A DNA stretch of 64,000 bases from Nocardia kruczakiae NBRC 101016 (lineage in GTDB: Bacteria > Actinomycetota > Actinomycetes > Mycobacteriales > Mycobacteriaceae): the NCBI RefSeq assembly GCF_001612965.1, contig NZ_BDBL01000017.1:105830-169829 (forward strand), read 5' to 3'. Shown piece by piece: positions 53,812 through 62,352 of the stretch. Below the pieces are notes generated by a model. That model did not search any database. It was not told where the DNA came from and saw only the letters and a program-made list of their open reading frames with translations. The position numbers and the translations under genes were made by a program. The first letter of the stretch is position 1, and each line of letters opens with the position of its first letter.

Positions 53812-54438
53812 ATGTCGACACCGCTGCAGAGATCGCTGTTCGACGGCTTCGGCGATATCGAGCTGGGACCATTGGACGGCGTGCGCCGCACCCGGCTGAC
53901 CGAGGGTGCGTGGGTCGACCTGCTGCCGGGATGGTTGCGCGGTGCCGACGAACTGTTCGAACGGCTGGCCACTCGTGTGCCGTGGCGAGCCGACCGTCGC
54001 CCGATGTACGACCGAGTAGTGGACGTGCCGCGACTGCTGCGGCACTACGGCGAGAACGAGCCCTGGCCGGATCCGATCCTGGAGGACGCGCGCGCCGCGC
54101 TCAGCGGCCATTACGGCCCGGAACTCGGCGAACCGTTCCGTACGGCCGGTCTGTGTTACTACCGCGACGGCGAGGACAGCGTCGCCTGGCACGGCGATAC
54201 CGGTGGCCGCGGTTCCACCCACGACACCATGGTCGCGATCCTGTCGATCGGTGCGCCGCGGGCCCTGCTGCTGCGTCCGCGCGGCGGCGGCGCGAGCATC
54301 CGTTATCACGTCGGGCACGGCGATCTTCTGGTGATGGGCGGCTCCTGCCAGCGCACCTGGGAACATGCGGTGCCGAAGACGCGACGGCCGGTGGGTCCGC
54401 GGATCAGCATCCAATTCCGTCCGCGCGGGGTCCGCTGA
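53812..54438 (+). CDS. AlkB-family alkylated-DNA dioxygenase
   Basis: Fe(II)/2-oxoglutarate dioxygenase that removes alkyl groups from bases in DNA or RNA; 208 residues. Iron ligands are His127 and Asp129 in WHGDTGG and His185 in TWEHAVPK. The 2-oxoglutarate-binding R-x5-R pair is Arg197 and Arg203 (RISIQFR). The substrate lid contains LLRHYGENEPWPDP. The ATG giving MSTPLQRSLFDGF is chosen. A LexA-type site lies 21 bases upstream. The gene for the HD protein follows after 47 bases on the same strand. Confidence 0.92.
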   Translation: MSTPLQRSLFDGFGDIELGPLDGVRRTRLTEGAWVDLLPGWLRGADELFERLATRVPWRADRRPMYDRVVDVPRLLRHYGENEPWPDPILEDARAALSGHYGPELGEPFRTAGLCYYRDGEDSVAWHGDTGGRGSTHDTMVAILSIGAPRALLLRPRGGGASIRYHVGHGDLLVMGGSCQRTWEHAVPKTRRPVGPRISIQFRPRGVR

Positions 54439-54485
54439 CAACCCGGCGGCGGCGGATTGTCACCGCGGCCCGCTAGATTGGGCGG

Positions 54486-55226
54486 ATGGAGTCCATCGGG
54501 GCGGGAATTCTGGCGGCCATGCCGTTGCACACACTCAGCGATGTGCACGGCGAGGAAGGGCTGCGGCAGCGGCTGCTGCTCGAGTCGCAGCGCAAACTGG
54601 CCGATCCCGAACGGGTCGACGCGGCACTGGAATTCGTGGCCGACCTGCACCGCGACGACAACTACGGCCGCGAGCCGTATCTGAATCATCTCCTGCGGGT
54701 GGCGATCCGCATCGTGAGCCACTACGAGGTGCACGACACCGATCTGGTACTCGCCGGACTCCTGCACGATGCGGTCGAGGATCACGCCGACGACCTGGTC
54801 ACCCTCCGCGATGAGCGGGATCCGGACGCGGACTCCCCCGCGGCGGCACTCGCGGTACTGACCCGGCGCTTCGGCGAACGCGTATCGAATCTCGTTGCGG
54901 CGGTGACCAATCCGGCTCACGACGCGGATGAGGACCGGCATATCCGATATCGCGACCACGTCGCCGCGAGCCTGGACCGTGATCCGTGGGCCCGGGTGGT
55001 GAAGATCTCCGACTTCACCGACAACGGCGTCGGCATCCTCTACGCCGACGAACAGGCCGTCATGTCGAAACTCGCCACCAAATACCGGCCGCTCACCGCG
55101 GTCTACCGCGAACTGATCACCCGCGCGGACACACCGTTGGCGCCGCATGTCAAGCAGCACATTCTCGAACAGCTCGACACCGCCGACGCCCGCTTCGACG
55201 TGATCCTCGCCGCCGGGGACGACTGA
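54486..55226 (+). CDS. HD-domain protein like SpoT/MESH1 alarmone hydrolases
   Basis: Single HD domain of 246 residues with the pattern of the (p)ppGpp hydrolase domain: PYLNHLLRVA (His68), LLHDAVEDH (His94-Asp95, Glu98-Asp99), FGERVSNLVAAVT, and VKISDFTDN (Asp176, Asn180), which aligns with the SpoT/MESH1 K-L-A-D-x-x-x-N segment. There is no synthetase, TGS or ACT domain, so this would be a small alarmone hydrolase; other nucleotide substrates are possible. An ATG gives MESIGAGILAAMP. It lies directly downstream of the alkB-like gene and may share its transcript. Its stop lies five bases from the convergent gene. Confidence 0.8.
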   Translation: MESIGAGILAAMPLHTLSDVHGEEGLRQRLLLESQRKLADPERVDAALEFVADLHRDDNYGREPYLNHLLRVAIRIVSHYEVHDTDLVLAGLLHDAVEDHADDLVTLRDERDPDADSPAAALAVLTRRFGERVSNLVAAVTNPAHDADEDRHIRYRDHVAASLDRDPWARVVKISDFTDNGVGILYADEQAVMSKLATKYRPLTAVYRELITRADTPLAPHVKQHILEQLDTADARFDVILAAGDD

Positions 55227-55230
55227 GCGG

Positions 55231-55782
55231 TCAGGAGCGGTCGCGGCGCAGGACGAAGAAGTACGGGTCGCTCAGCCCGCGCATATCCATCACGCCGAGC
55301 AGGGTGTCCTCGTCCACGCGACGGAAGATGTCGACGATGGGCAGGTGGTCGTAGATCATGGCCGCGCTGACCTTGCCGCGGAATTCGATCTCGCGCAGGC
55401 GCGCACGATACACGCGGGTCCGCAGCAGCGGGCGCAACGCCGGCAGCATGCGCCGCGCCGCCCGGAATCCCGCCGCCGGCAACGTCCCGGCCAGCCCCAG
55501 CGGCACCCGGCGGGGATCGACCGGAAAGACCCGGCCGTCCGGCCCGGCGAACAACAGCGGCTGCACCTCGTCGGGAGAGTCGAACTGCTTTCCGTACCAG
55601 CCGGATTCGACGAGCACCCCGGCCCACGGATGTCCGGTGTCCAGTTCGTCGCCGGTCCAGCGGCCGGTGGTGATCTCGGTGACCGCGACCTCCGGCAGGC
55701 TGTCGTACAGCTGCCATGCATGCTCCGGGGTCGTGCGACCCGCGCGAAGTTCCGCCAGACGGGCCGTACCGGCACCAGCCAT
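55231..55782 (-). CDS. GXWXG / DUF4334 domain protein
   Basis: Protein of 183 residues with an N-terminal GXWXG module (EITTGRWTGDELDTGHPWAG, about 38-57) and a C-terminal DUF4334 module (SAAMIYDHLPIVDIFRRVD, then LLGVMDMRG). The family is common in actinobacteria; its biochemical role is unknown. The ATG giving MAGAGTARLAEL is supported by AGGAGG five bases upstream, and the longer upstream frame is rejected. It is convergent with the HD gene. Confidence 0.88.
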   Translation of the reverse strand: MAGAGTARLAELRAGRTTPEHAWQLYDSLPEVAVTEITTGRWTGDELDTGHPWAGVLVESGWYGKQFDSPDEVQPLLFAGPDGRVFPVDPRRVPLGLAGTLPAAGFRAARRMLPALRPLLRTRVYRARLREIEFRGKVSAAMIYDHLPIVDIFRRVDEDTLLGVMDMRGLSDPYFFVLRRDRS

Positions 55783-55981
55783 CCCTACCTCCTGGACCTC
55801 TCGCGGACCGTTCCGCCTCGGAAGGATGCCACACACCGGCCGGGACACCTCAACACGTTCGGCCACGAAGACGTAGTTTCGGCCACTGTTTCCGCGGGCG
55901 TGACGCAGACCACGCACCGGAGGGCTGGACCTCGAGTGCGGTTGAGGAACCAGACTCGTGGGCAGATCGGTTCCGGCCGAT

Positions 55982-56041
55982 CGTCCGGACCATCAGCTCC
56001 GGACGCGCCCCTGCCGCCCACGTACACCCCGGCAGGGGCGC
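55982..56041. other. Two adjacent hairpins upstream of the serpin gene
   Basis: CGTCCGGA (55982-55989) pairs with TCCGGACG (55998-56005), and GCGCCCCTGCC (56005-56015) pairs with GGCAGGGGCGC (56031-56041) around a 15-base loop. They lie in a 293-base divergent gap, 35-95 bases before the serpin start, so they are more likely part of its 5' leader or a transcription block than a normal terminator. Confidence 0.55.
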
Positions 56042-56075
56042 ATTGCTGTCGGCGCCCGTCGGTAGGCTTTCGCCC

Positions 56076-57218
56076 ATGCAGCCGAGCCTCGCGCCCGATG
56101 TGGCCGCCGCCAACGACCTCACCGGAAAGTGGTGCGCCGCAGCGGGTTCCGACGATTTCGTCCTGTCCGGCTGTGGGATCTGGCCACTGCTCGCACTCCT
56201 GGCCGCGACGGCCTGCGAGCCGGCCCGCGGCGAACTCACCGCGGCGGCCGGCATTCCCGCGGCATCCGCCCACGACGCCGCGATCACTCTGCTGCGCCGG
56301 ATCGAGGCCGCCGAATCGGTGCGCGCGGCACTCGGAGTGTGGGTGCGCGACGATATCGCGCTGCGCGACGAGTGGATCCGTACCCTGCCGCCGGGGACGA
56401 TCGCCGCGCTGCGCGGTCCGGACGGGCTCGACGACTGGGCGCGTCGCCATACCGACGGCCTGATCGACCGCTTCCCCGCCCGGATCGGCGCGGCGACCGC
56501 ATGTGCGCTGGCCACCGCCGTCGTCGCCCGCACCGCGTGGCGGCAGAACTTCCACGCCGACGTGCTGGAACCGTCGAGTGGTCCGTGGCGGGGCCACCGC
56601 GGGCCCGCTCTAGCGCGGTACAGCACGGACCTCGGCGACGCCGCCGTGCTGCCGGCCGGCACACCCGTCTCGCGCGTGGTGGTGCGCGGCGCGTCCGATC
56701 TGGATGTGCATCTGCTGCTCGGCGCGGACGGTGTCACCGCCCCGGCGGTGCTGGCGGCCGGGCTGGGGGCACTCGACGGTTCGGTGCAGACGCTCCGGCC
56801 CGGACTCGGCACCGCAGCTCCCGGGCTCGAGGTCCGGCAGGTGACCGCCGTATCGGACACCCTGCGAATCCAGGTGCCGCCCTTCGCCGTTCGATCCACC
56901 CACGACCTGCTGCGCACGCCGGAGCTGTTCGGCCTGACCGCGGCGACCACCGCCGCGGACAACCCGTTCCCCGGCCTCTCGCCGGTCGCGCTGCGGGTGA
57001 CGGCGGCCGCCCAGGACGTCTGCGCCCGGTTCACCGCCGACGGTTTCGCGGCCGCGGCCGTCACCGCGGTCCTCATGGAACCGACCGGCAGGCCACCGGC
57101 GCCCGCCGCCGCGCTGATGATCGCCGTGAACTTCGATCGTCCCTTCGGCTTCCTCGGCGTCCACCGTCCCACCGGGCTGGTGATCGTGGCCGGCTGGATC
57201 GCCACTCCCGCGTCGTGA
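56076..57218 (+). CDS. Serpin-family protein without signal peptide
   Basis: Serpin-like protein of 380 residues. Serpin features are LDDWARRHTDGLID near residue 125 (the helix with the N-terminal serpin pattern), a hinge and reactive-loop region FTADGFAAAAVTAVLM (about 319-334) that keeps the alanine-rich hinge but not the exact EGTEA sequence, and the C-terminal signature FDRPFGFLGVHRPTG (about 354-368). There is no signal peptide or membrane segment, so a cytoplasmic location is likely. Whether it inhibits a protease cannot be told from sequence. ATG start (MQPSLAPDVAAAN). Confidence 0.85.
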   Translation: MQPSLAPDVAAANDLTGKWCAAAGSDDFVLSGCGIWPLLALLAATACEPARGELTAAAGIPAASAHDAAITLLRRIEAAESVRAALGVWVRDDIALRDEWIRTLPPGTIAALRGPDGLDDWARRHTDGLIDRFPARIGAATACALATAVVARTAWRQNFHADVLEPSSGPWRGHRGPALARYSTDLGDAAVLPAGTPVSRVVVRGASDLDVHLLLGADGVTAPAVLAAGLGALDGSVQTLRPGLGTAAPGLEVRQVTAVSDTLRIQVPPFAVRSTHDLLRTPELFGLTAATTAADNPFPGLSPVALRVTAAAQDVCARFTADGFAAAAVTAVLMEPTGRPPAPAAALMIAVNFDRPFGFLGVHRPTGLVIVAGWIATPAS

Positions 57219-57283
57219 ACCGCCCCTCAGGAGCCGAGCGGACCGGCACGCACCGGCGTGCGCCGTGGTGCGATGATGGCCGG

Positions 57284-58528
57284 ATGTCCGAACCGGTGGC
57301 GCCCGAGCGCAACGCGCGGGCCCCGGAGCCGGAGGAAGCCTCCGCCCCCCGTGTGCTGGACTGGATCCGCATCGCCGTCCTCGCGGCCGGTGTCGTGTGC
57401 GTGCTGACCGGATGGCTGCCGCGCGCCGACGCCGAGGCGAATATGCGCCGGATCGGGCCGCTGCTGCTGTTTCTCGGCAGCGTGATCGTGCTGGCCCATC
57501 TGGCCCGGCGCGCACAGGTTTTCGACGTGATCGCCCATCGGATCGCGATCGCCGGCCGGGGGAGTTATCCGGCGCTGTTCGTGCTCTGCGTCGGCTTCGC
57601 GGCCGTGACGACGATGGTGCTCAACCTCGACACCACCGCGGTCCTGCTGACACCGGTCATGCTGGCCTTGGCCCGGCCCGCGCGGATTCCCCCGCTGCCG
57701 CTGGCCATGACGACGTTGTGGCTGGCGAATACCGCGAGCCTGCTGCTGCCGGTGTCCAACCTCACCAATCTGCTCGCCGCCGACCGCATCGGACTCGATG
57801 CCACGGGCTTCGCGGCCAGAATGTGGCTGCCCCAGCTGATCTCGCTCGCCGCGACCATGGCGGCCCTGTGGATCTGGTACTGGCGGCGCGGCCGCCGCGG
57901 CTCCGATCGCTATGTGGCACCGCCCCCGATCCGGCTGGAAAATGCGCGGGAACGGGCGCTGTTCGCGACGGCAGGCGGCGCCTGCGCCCTGTTCGTCCTG
58001 GCGATTCCGTTCGTCGGCGACCATATCGGCTACGCCGCACTCGCCGCGGCTGTCCTCGCGATCGCCGGATTCGCCGTGTTCGACCGCGATGCCCTGCGGC
58101 CGTCGTTGATCCCGTGGCAGCTGCTGATCTTCGTGGTCGGGTTGTTCCTGGTCATCCCGACTCTCGGCCGCTACGGACTCTCGGATCTGATGGCCGCGCT
58201 GATCGGCACGGATTCCGGTGCCGCCGGGGCCTACCGCGCGGCCGGGGCGGGCCTCGGACTGTCGAATATCGTCAACAACCTGCCCGCCTACACCGCGGGT
58301 GAGGCGGTGATACCGCCCGAGCACCGAAACCAGTTGCTGTCCTTGCTGATCGGTACGAACGTCGGCGCGATCGCGACCCCGTGGGCCTCGCTGGCGACGC
58401 TGCTGTGCCTGGAGTTCTGCCGCTCCCATGCGGTCCGGGTGCCGCCGGTGCGGTTCGTCTGCACCGGGCTGGCGCTGGCGATGGTCGCGACCGCGGGGGC
58501 GGTGGGCGGCGTTCTGCTCACGGGCTGA
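57284..58528 (+). CDS. SLC13/ArsB-like permease
   Basis: Ion-transporter superfamily membrane protein of 414 residues with about eleven hydrophobic segments. The first ~25 residues are hydrophilic. Family-type re-entrant motifs are VLNLDTTAVLLTPVMLA, SNLTNLLAADRIG and, in the second half, GLSNIVNNLPAYTAGEAV with LIGTNVGAIATPWASLATLL. Relatives export arsenite or move dicarboxylates or sulfate; the substrate here is unknown. It lies 65 bases after the serpin gene on the same strand. The 3' end overlaps the convergent TetR gene by 11 bases. Confidence 0.87.
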   Translation: MSEPVAPERNARAPEPEEASAPRVLDWIRIAVLAAGVVCVLTGWLPRADAEANMRRIGPLLLFLGSVIVLAHLARRAQVFDVIAHRIAIAGRGSYPALFVLCVGFAAVTTMVLNLDTTAVLLTPVMLALARPARIPPLPLAMTTLWLANTASLLLPVSNLTNLLAADRIGLDATGFAARMWLPQLISLAATMAALWIWYWRRGRRGSDRYVAPPPIRLENARERALFATAGGACALFVLAIPFVGDHIGYAALAAAVLAIAGFAVFDRDALRPSLIPWQLLIFVVGLFLVIPTLGRYGLSDLMAALIGTDSGAAGAYRAAGAGLGLSNIVNNLPAYTAGEAVIPPEHRNQLLSLLIGTNVGAIATPWASLATLLCLEFCRSHAVRVPPVRFVCTGLALAMVATAGAVGGVLLTG

Positions 58529-59090
58529 CCACGGCGAGCACCACCTGCCGCACGGCCGCTCGCAATCTCGCGCTCTCGCCCTCGCGCACCGCGGCGAGGG
58601 CGTAATCACTGCCCAGCATGCCGAACAGCAGATGGCCGACCGCCTCGGCGTCGAGGTCCGGACGCGCCTCGGTCAGCAGCTTCGTGATGTGTTCCGCCCA
58701 GGTGGCGTGGAATTCGGAGGTGCGCGGATGCGGAGGCACGCTGCGGTAGGCCGCGACCATCAGTTCGACGTTGTCGGCGACCATCGTGGCCATCGCGTCG
58801 AAGAAGGCGAGCAGCCGCTCCCCCGCCGCCGCGCCCGGGCCCAGCGGCGGCGGGCCGTCGGTGATCGCCGCCCGCAGCGTTTCGGCCGGTTCGGCGACCA
58901 TCGCGTGCAACAGCCCGGCGCGCGAGCCGAAACGATGAAACACCGTGCCTTTCCCGACTCCCGCCGCGGCCGCCACTCGGTCCATGGTCACGGCCTCGGC
59001 CCCACCTTCGGCCAGCAGCGCCCGAGTCGCATCGAGGATCGCACGGCGGTTGCGCGCCGCATCGGCTCGTTCTTTGCGCTGCTGCGCCAC
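58518..59090 (-). CDS. TetR-family regulator of the adjacent oxidoreductase
   Basis: TetR-type repressor of 190 residues. The DNA-binding helix-turn-helix is ILDATRALLAEGGAEAVTMD followed by GVGKGTVFHRFGSRAGL (about 16-55). The GTG start (MAQQRKERADAAR) has GGAG six bases upstream; a longer start at 59132 would fall inside the operator. It is divergent from a quinone-oxidoreductase-like gene with a large dyad operator between them. The ligand is unknown. Confidence 0.87.
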   Translation of the reverse strand: MAQQRKERADAARNRRAILDATRALLAEGGAEAVTMDRVAAAAGVGKGTVFHRFGSRAGLLHAMVAEPAETLRAAITDGPPPLGPGAAAGERLLAFFDAMATMVADNVELMVAAYRSVPPHPRTSEFHATWAEHITKLLTEARPDLDAEAVGHLLFGMLGSDYALAAVREGESARLRAAVRQVVLAVVSP

Positions 59091-59113
59091 TGTGCACTCC
59101 AGTCCCGTTGACA

Positions 59114-59170
59114 AACTTGACCGACGGTCCATATTCTTCCCGACGGAATATCTGGACCGTTAGTCAAGTT
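59114..59170. promoter_or_regulatory. Large dyad operator between TetR and oxidoreductase
   Basis: Arms 59114-59131 and 59153-59170 are inverted copies matching at 16 of 18 bases. The left arm contains the palindrome GACCG-A-CGGTC, and an inner pair ATATTC/GAATAT lies at 59131-59151. This suits two TetR dimers controlling both divergent genes. Confidence 0.7.
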
Positions 59171-59181
59171 ATGAGGTCGAT

Positions 59182-60159
59182 ATGCAGGCAATCGTAATGA
59201 CCGGGGTCGGCGGACCGGAGGTCCTCGTCGCGCGCGAGGTGGGCGAACCCAGCCCCCGGCCCGGCGAGGTGCTGATACGAGTGGAGGCGGTGCCCGTGCT
59301 CTACCCGGAGACGATGTTGCGTACGGGCATGTATCCGACGCCGAAGCCGACGCCCACGGTGTTCGGGACCCAGGCGGTCGGCGTCGTCACCGCCGTCGCC
59401 GACGACGTCGACCCGGAATGGAAGGGACAGCGAGTCCTGGTGGCGCGCAACGACTTCGGCAGCTACGCCGAGTGGATGTGCGCCCCTGCCGAATCCGCGG
59501 TGCGCGTACCGGACGGATTGGCCGGTGATGCCGCCGCGGCGGTCGCGATGAGCGGATCGGTGGCTCTCGCCCTGCTGGAGGCCGCGGCACTCACCGGCAC
59601 CGAAACCGTCCTGATCGAGGCGGCGGCCACCGGCATCGGCGGTTACCTCACCCAGTTGGCGGCCCGATCCGGCGCCGCGCACATCATCGCCACCGCCGGC
59701 GGAGCGGCCAAAACCGAGCGCGCCCGCGAACTCGGCGCGCACACGGTCGTCGACCACCGCGATCCGGAGTGGCCGCGACACCTCGGCGAACGCCTCGAAA
59801 ACACCACTGTCGACGTGGTTTTCGACTCGATCGGCGGCGAGAGTGCCGCGGCCGTCCTCGATCTCATGACCCCGCTGCGGGGCCGGATGCTCGGCTACGG
59901 CTGGCTGTCCGGGGCTCCCGCGCAGGTCACGACCATGGATCTGATCATGCGCGGACTCACCTTCACCGGCTGCTCCGGACCACAGTGGCTGGCCGGGGTG
60001 GCGGCGAAGCGGGCGGCGGCATTCGAACTCGCCGCCGCCGGTGACCTCACGGTGCTGATCGACAGCGTCCTACCGCTGGCGGATGCGGCCGAGGCTCATC
60101 GACGCGTCGACGAGCGCGCGACCTTCGGCACGATCGTGCTGCGGCCCGAGACCGCCTGA
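59182..60159 (+). CDS. Medium-chain dehydrogenase, quinone-oxidoreductase type
   Basis: Zinc-independent medium-chain dehydrogenase/reductase of 325 residues, NADPH:quinone oxidoreductase-like. The N-terminal GroES-like domain starts MQAIVMTGVGGPEVL; the cofactor domain carries VLIEAAATGIGGYLTQLAA (about 142-160) in place of the usual AxGGVG-type loop, and VVFDSIGG follows. The cysteines of the structural zinc site are missing. GAGG lies upstream of the ATG. It is probably repressed by the divergent TetR protein. It ends 14 bases from the convergent lipoprotein gene. Confidence 0.87.
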   Translation: MQAIVMTGVGGPEVLVAREVGEPSPRPGEVLIRVEAVPVLYPETMLRTGMYPTPKPTPTVFGTQAVGVVTAVADDVDPEWKGQRVLVARNDFGSYAEWMCAPAESAVRVPDGLAGDAAAAVAMSGSVALALLEAAALTGTETVLIEAAATGIGGYLTQLAARSGAAHIIATAGGAAKTERARELGAHTVVDHRDPEWPRHLGERLENTTVDVVFDSIGGESAAAVLDLMTPLRGRMLGYGWLSGAPAQVTTMDLIMRGLTFTGCSGPQWLAGVAAKRAAAFELAAAGDLTVLIDSVLPLADAAEAHRRVDERATFGTIVLRPETA

Positions 60160-60173
60160 GGGCACGCCCGGGC

Positions 60174-60731
60174 TCATTTCGGTTGCGCGAGACAGAATGT
60201 CGTCTGCGGATCCGACAGTGTGATCACACTGTCGGACTCCGGGCCGCACAGCGTGTCGTCGGATTGTCCGTCGATGCGCTGGGCGACACGGAAACTCGCC
60301 TCCGAGGATGTGCAGTCGGCGTATTTGTAGCCACTGAGCGGCGAATCCGCATAGCACAGCCCCGCTTTGAAATTCGGCGCCAGGCACAGATACGCCAGCG
60401 TGCCACCGTTGAGAGTTTCCTCGTACGAGGTGAAATCTGCGCCGCAGTCGACCTTGTCGTTGTGCACCTGCGCGACCCTGTAGACGGCCTTGTCGGAGGT
60501 GCAGGCGACCGGTTCGGTATCGGAATCGACGGCCGAGGCGTTGATCACGTTGATGCAGTCACCGACCTTGGCGCGGGCGGTATCGGATTTGTTGTGATCC
60601 TTGGCGACCTGAACCCCCTTGTCGACACCCTTTTCCACCGCCGAACAACCGGTCGTGGCCAGGGTCGCCGCCGCGACGATCGCCGGGGCGAGACGCAGCG
60701 CCGCACGCGCTGTCGCCGAATTGAACCGCAT
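60174..60731 (-). CDS. LppU-like secreted lipoprotein
   Basis: Exported lipoprotein of 185 residues. The signal peptide ends with the lipobox LATTGC (Cys29). The mature part has several cysteines (GDCINVI, VACTSDK, DCGADF, LCLAPNF, DCTSSEA) that could form disulfides, and two related blocks around YRVAQVHND and FRVAQRIDG. It resembles mycobacterial LppU; the role is unknown. The ATG is chosen over a GTG nine bases upstream because of ribosome-binding-site spacing. A 26-base palindrome lies inside its 3' part. Confidence 0.85.
   Translation of the reverse strand: MRFNSATARAALRLAPAIVAAATLATTGCSAVEKGVDKGVQVAKDHNKSDTARAKVGDCINVINASAVDSDTEPVACTSDKAVYRVAQVHNDKVDCGADFTSYEETLNGGTLAYLCLAPNFKAGLCYADSPLSGYKYADCTSSEASFRVAQRIDGQSDDTLCGPESDSVITLSDPQTTFCLAQPK
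60211..60236. repeat. 26-base perfect palindrome within the lipoprotein gene
   Basis: The sequence from 60211 to 60223 is followed without spacer by its exact reverse complement (60224-60236), with centre GTGTGATCACAC. It is inside the coding sequence, encoding DSVITLSD, about 40 bases before the stop. It could be chance, a DNA-binding site or a transcript-end structure. Confidence 0.6.
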
Positions 60732-60841
60732 CCGTTCCACCTTTTCTAGGTCAAGTGACCGGAACAGTATGCGGTCCCCGCGGGGATCCGGGAAATTTCG
60801 CAGGTTTGTCCGAATTCAGGAGCGGGAACCGGGAGCGCGGC

Positions 60842-61099
60842 TCAGCCCGTGATCTCCCATTCGTGGATCGTCAGCTCGGAGGCGCCGGTGGTGTGGATGG
60901 GATCGGTGAACACCAATTCCCGTGCGGCCGAAAGGTCTTCGGCCAGCACCAGATACGCCCCGCCGCTGCCGTCGGTGAAGCGGCCGGTGCAATCAAGCTG
61001 ACCTCGCGCGCGCACATCGGCCAGCCATTCGCGGTGCGGTTCGATGACCGCGTCGGACCAGGCCGAGGTGCGCATCGCGAGAACGAGATATTTGATCAT
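60842..61099 (-). CDS. YciI-family protein
   Basis: Small protein of 85 residues with the YciI fold pattern: [16 protein letters not shown], a conserved His in EPHREWLADVRARGQL, then GAYLVLAEDLSAARELV and an Asp in FTDPIHTTGASELTIHEW. Family members are dimers with a putative His-Asp active site but mostly unknown activity. The ATG overlaps the nusB stop by one base, so it is probably translated with nusB. Confidence 0.85.
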   Translation of the reverse strand: MIKYLVLAMRTSAWSDAVIEPHREWLADVRARGQLDCTGRFTDGSGGAYLVLAEDLSAARELVFTDPIHTTGASELTIHEWEITG

Positions 61100-61608
61100 C
61101 ACTCCCCGCCGTCGCGGCGGGTCGCGGCCGCGGCGGCGCGTACCTGGTCGGCCAGCGACACGATGCGGCCGAGCACGCCGTTGACGAACGCGGGCGAATC
61201 GTCGGTCGACAGCTCCTTCGCCAGCTCGACGGCCTCGTCGACCGCCACGACGGGCGGAACGTCGTTGGCGTGGAACAACTCCCACACCGCCACCCGCAGA
61301 ATGGCGCGGTCCACCGCGGGCAACCGGCCCAGGGTCCAGTCCTGCAGATAGGACTCGATGGTGCCGTCGACGCGATCCAGATCGTCGGCGACGCCTTCGA
61401 CGAGGGTGCGGGTGTAGGGATTCACCGGGGCGACCTGTTCGTCGCGACCGGCCAGGTCCAGACGCTCCACGACCAGATCGGCCGGGTCCACGTCACGCGC
61501 CTCGGCCTCGAAGAGCAGATCCACGGCCCGGCGGCGGGCCTTGTGCCGGGCTCCGAGTTTCTTGTGGGTGGACTTCTTGTCCACAGGCTGATCAGCCACG
61601 ATCACCAT
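61099..61608 (-). CDS. nusB: Transcription antitermination factor NusB
   Basis: Binds boxA RNA with NusE in ribosomal RNA antitermination; 169 residues, all helical. Recognisable parts are [18 protein letters not shown] (about 19-36), [32 protein letters not shown] and FVNGVLGRI. The first ~15 residues are basic. It follows efp by about 100 bases in the pepQ-efp-nusB order conserved in mycobacteria. Confidence 0.96.
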   Translation of the reverse strand: MVIVADQPVDKKSTHKKLGARHKARRRAVDLLFEAEARDVDPADLVVERLDLAGRDEQVAPVNPYTRTLVEGVADDLDRVDGTIESYLQDWTLGRLPAVDRAILRVAVWELFHANDVPPVVAVDEAVELAKELSTDDSPAFVNGVLGRIVSLADQVRAAAAATRRDGGE

Positions 61609-61708
61609 TATCCCGTTCGCAGTGTCGATGGCGGCGCGTGCGATACCGGAAAGCCGGTACGCCCGCGCCGCCCATGGTTCCGGCGCCGGGCCGGTGGATC
61701 CGCCAGGA

Positions 61709-62272
<564 letters not shown>

Positions 62273-62352
62273 TGTCCTCGGATCTCCTTGTTAGTACTGT
62301 TCGACGTTCTGTAGGCCGGGCCGTAGGGCCCGGCCCGGTGGTGCAGCCGGGG

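Noticed and set aside
61577..61585. TTGTCCACA within the nusB 5' end as part of a replication origin with 63602
   Set aside because: The two copies are 2 kb apart, one is coding, and no dnaA, dnaN or AT-rich unwinding region is present.
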